A DNA stretch of 64,000 nucleotides from Oceanobacillus luteolus. Its GTDB lineage: Bacteria; Bacillota; Bacilli; Bacillales; Amphibacillaceae. The stretch is taken from positions 1 to 64,000 of the forward strand of contig NZ_JAMBON010000012.1 of the NCBI RefSeq assembly GCF_023715655.1, given 5' to 3'. Numbering within the stretch: the stretch's first letter is position 1; each line of letters begins with the position of its first letter. Both the position numbers and the translations under genes were made by a program. Shown here piece after piece: positions 63,853 through 64,000 of this stretch. The notes beneath the pieces are model-generated. The model was not told where the DNA came from. It did not search any database and saw only the letters and a program-made list of their open reading frames with translations.

Positions 63853-64000
63853 ATGAATGATTTCCAGGAACTCGAAACGATAGATGAGATTAATACCTTT
63901 ATTGAAGATCATTCCTTAGCCTTTCTTTATATTTCACGGGATAATTGCAGTGTTTGTCATGCCCTCTTGCCGAAAGTCCAAGAGTTGATGAAATCATATC
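63853..64000 (+). CDS. thioredoxin-family protein, 3' end beyond window
   Basis: First 49 residues visible. CSVC in RDNCSVCHALLPKVQELM is the redox motif of a thioredoxin-fold protein (YtpP-like small thioredoxins of Bacillaceae). GGAGGT lies ahead of the ATG. The rest of the gene is cut by the window edge. Confidence 0.75.
   Translation, partial: MNDFQELETIDEINTFIEDHSLAFLYISRDNCSVCHALLPKVQELMKSY

Overview
The window is chromosomal DNA of a low-GC Gram-positive bacterium, most likely a halotolerant member of the Bacillaceae (Oceanobacillus, Virgibacillus, Ornithinibacillus or a relative). The grounds are strong AGGAGG-type ribosome binding sites, frequent TTG/GTG starts, a T-box leader, Fur boxes of the Bacillus type, B. 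subtilis-like gene neighbourhoods (YkoGH with PepSY genes, CssRS with an HtrA protease, YclNOPQ) and an ectoine uptake operon. I see no rRNA, tRNA, CRISPR array, prophage or intact transposase. Protein names rest on reading the sequences against remembered families; no database was searched.

Layout. 1-4.1 kb: two secreted PepSY proteins next to an OmpR-type two-component system, with a matching direct-repeat box in front of both PepSY genes. 4.2-9.5 kb: a VOC protein, a lipoprotein serpin, an array of 52-bp repeats, a thioredoxin, a DUF368 lipid-carrier translocase and a CapA lipoprotein. 9.5-13.2 kb: trehalose PTS permease (IIA-IIB-IIC) and phosphotrehalase. 13.4-19.8 kb: TypA, then CssS/CssR divergent from an HtrA/HtrB protease with a structured leader, then a DksA/YteA-like protein. 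20-31.3 kb: housekeeping and metabolic genes (YkwC-like dehydrogenase, cold-shock protein, tRNA hydroxylase TrhO, acyl-CoA ligase, glutathione peroxidase, Ddl, ProS behind a T-box, nicotinamidase, PdxK/ThiD-like kinase), interrupted by a second array of 52-bp repeats and a GC-rich tandem repeat.

31.6-35 kb: ehuBCDA ectoine/hydroxyectoine transporter, followed by a long third array of 52-bp repeats. 35.8-45.7 kb: MurB, a lipase-like hydrolase, and a histidine locus with hisJ divergent from hisZ-hisG-hisD-hisB-hisAF-hisIE-hisC. 46.8-51.4 kb: a Fur-controlled siderophore transporter. 51.5-64 kb: mixed small operons (FrnE, YdaT-like, Fni, CarD, MarR with a small alarmone hydrolase-like protein, Tag, sulfurtransferase, PepT, TetR with a 48-residue protein, VanY, nitroreductase, SHOCT protein, partial thioredoxin).

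The most unusual item is the histidine operon. HisA and HisF are one continuous 492-codon reading frame, hisH is absent from its normal place between hisB and hisA, and the HisF half departs from family motifs at positions tied to the HisH interface, the ammonia gate and the active-site rim. The second is a set of three intergenic tandem arrays that all have a 52-53 bp period although they belong to two unrelated sequence families; each unit is an inverted repeat, and one array shows a strict two-unit (104-bp) alternation. Also notable are a Shine-Dalgarno-sequestering hairpin before a zinc-ribbon membrane protein, a multi-hairpin leader before htrB, and operators (MarR, TetR, YkoG-type) that can be read directly.
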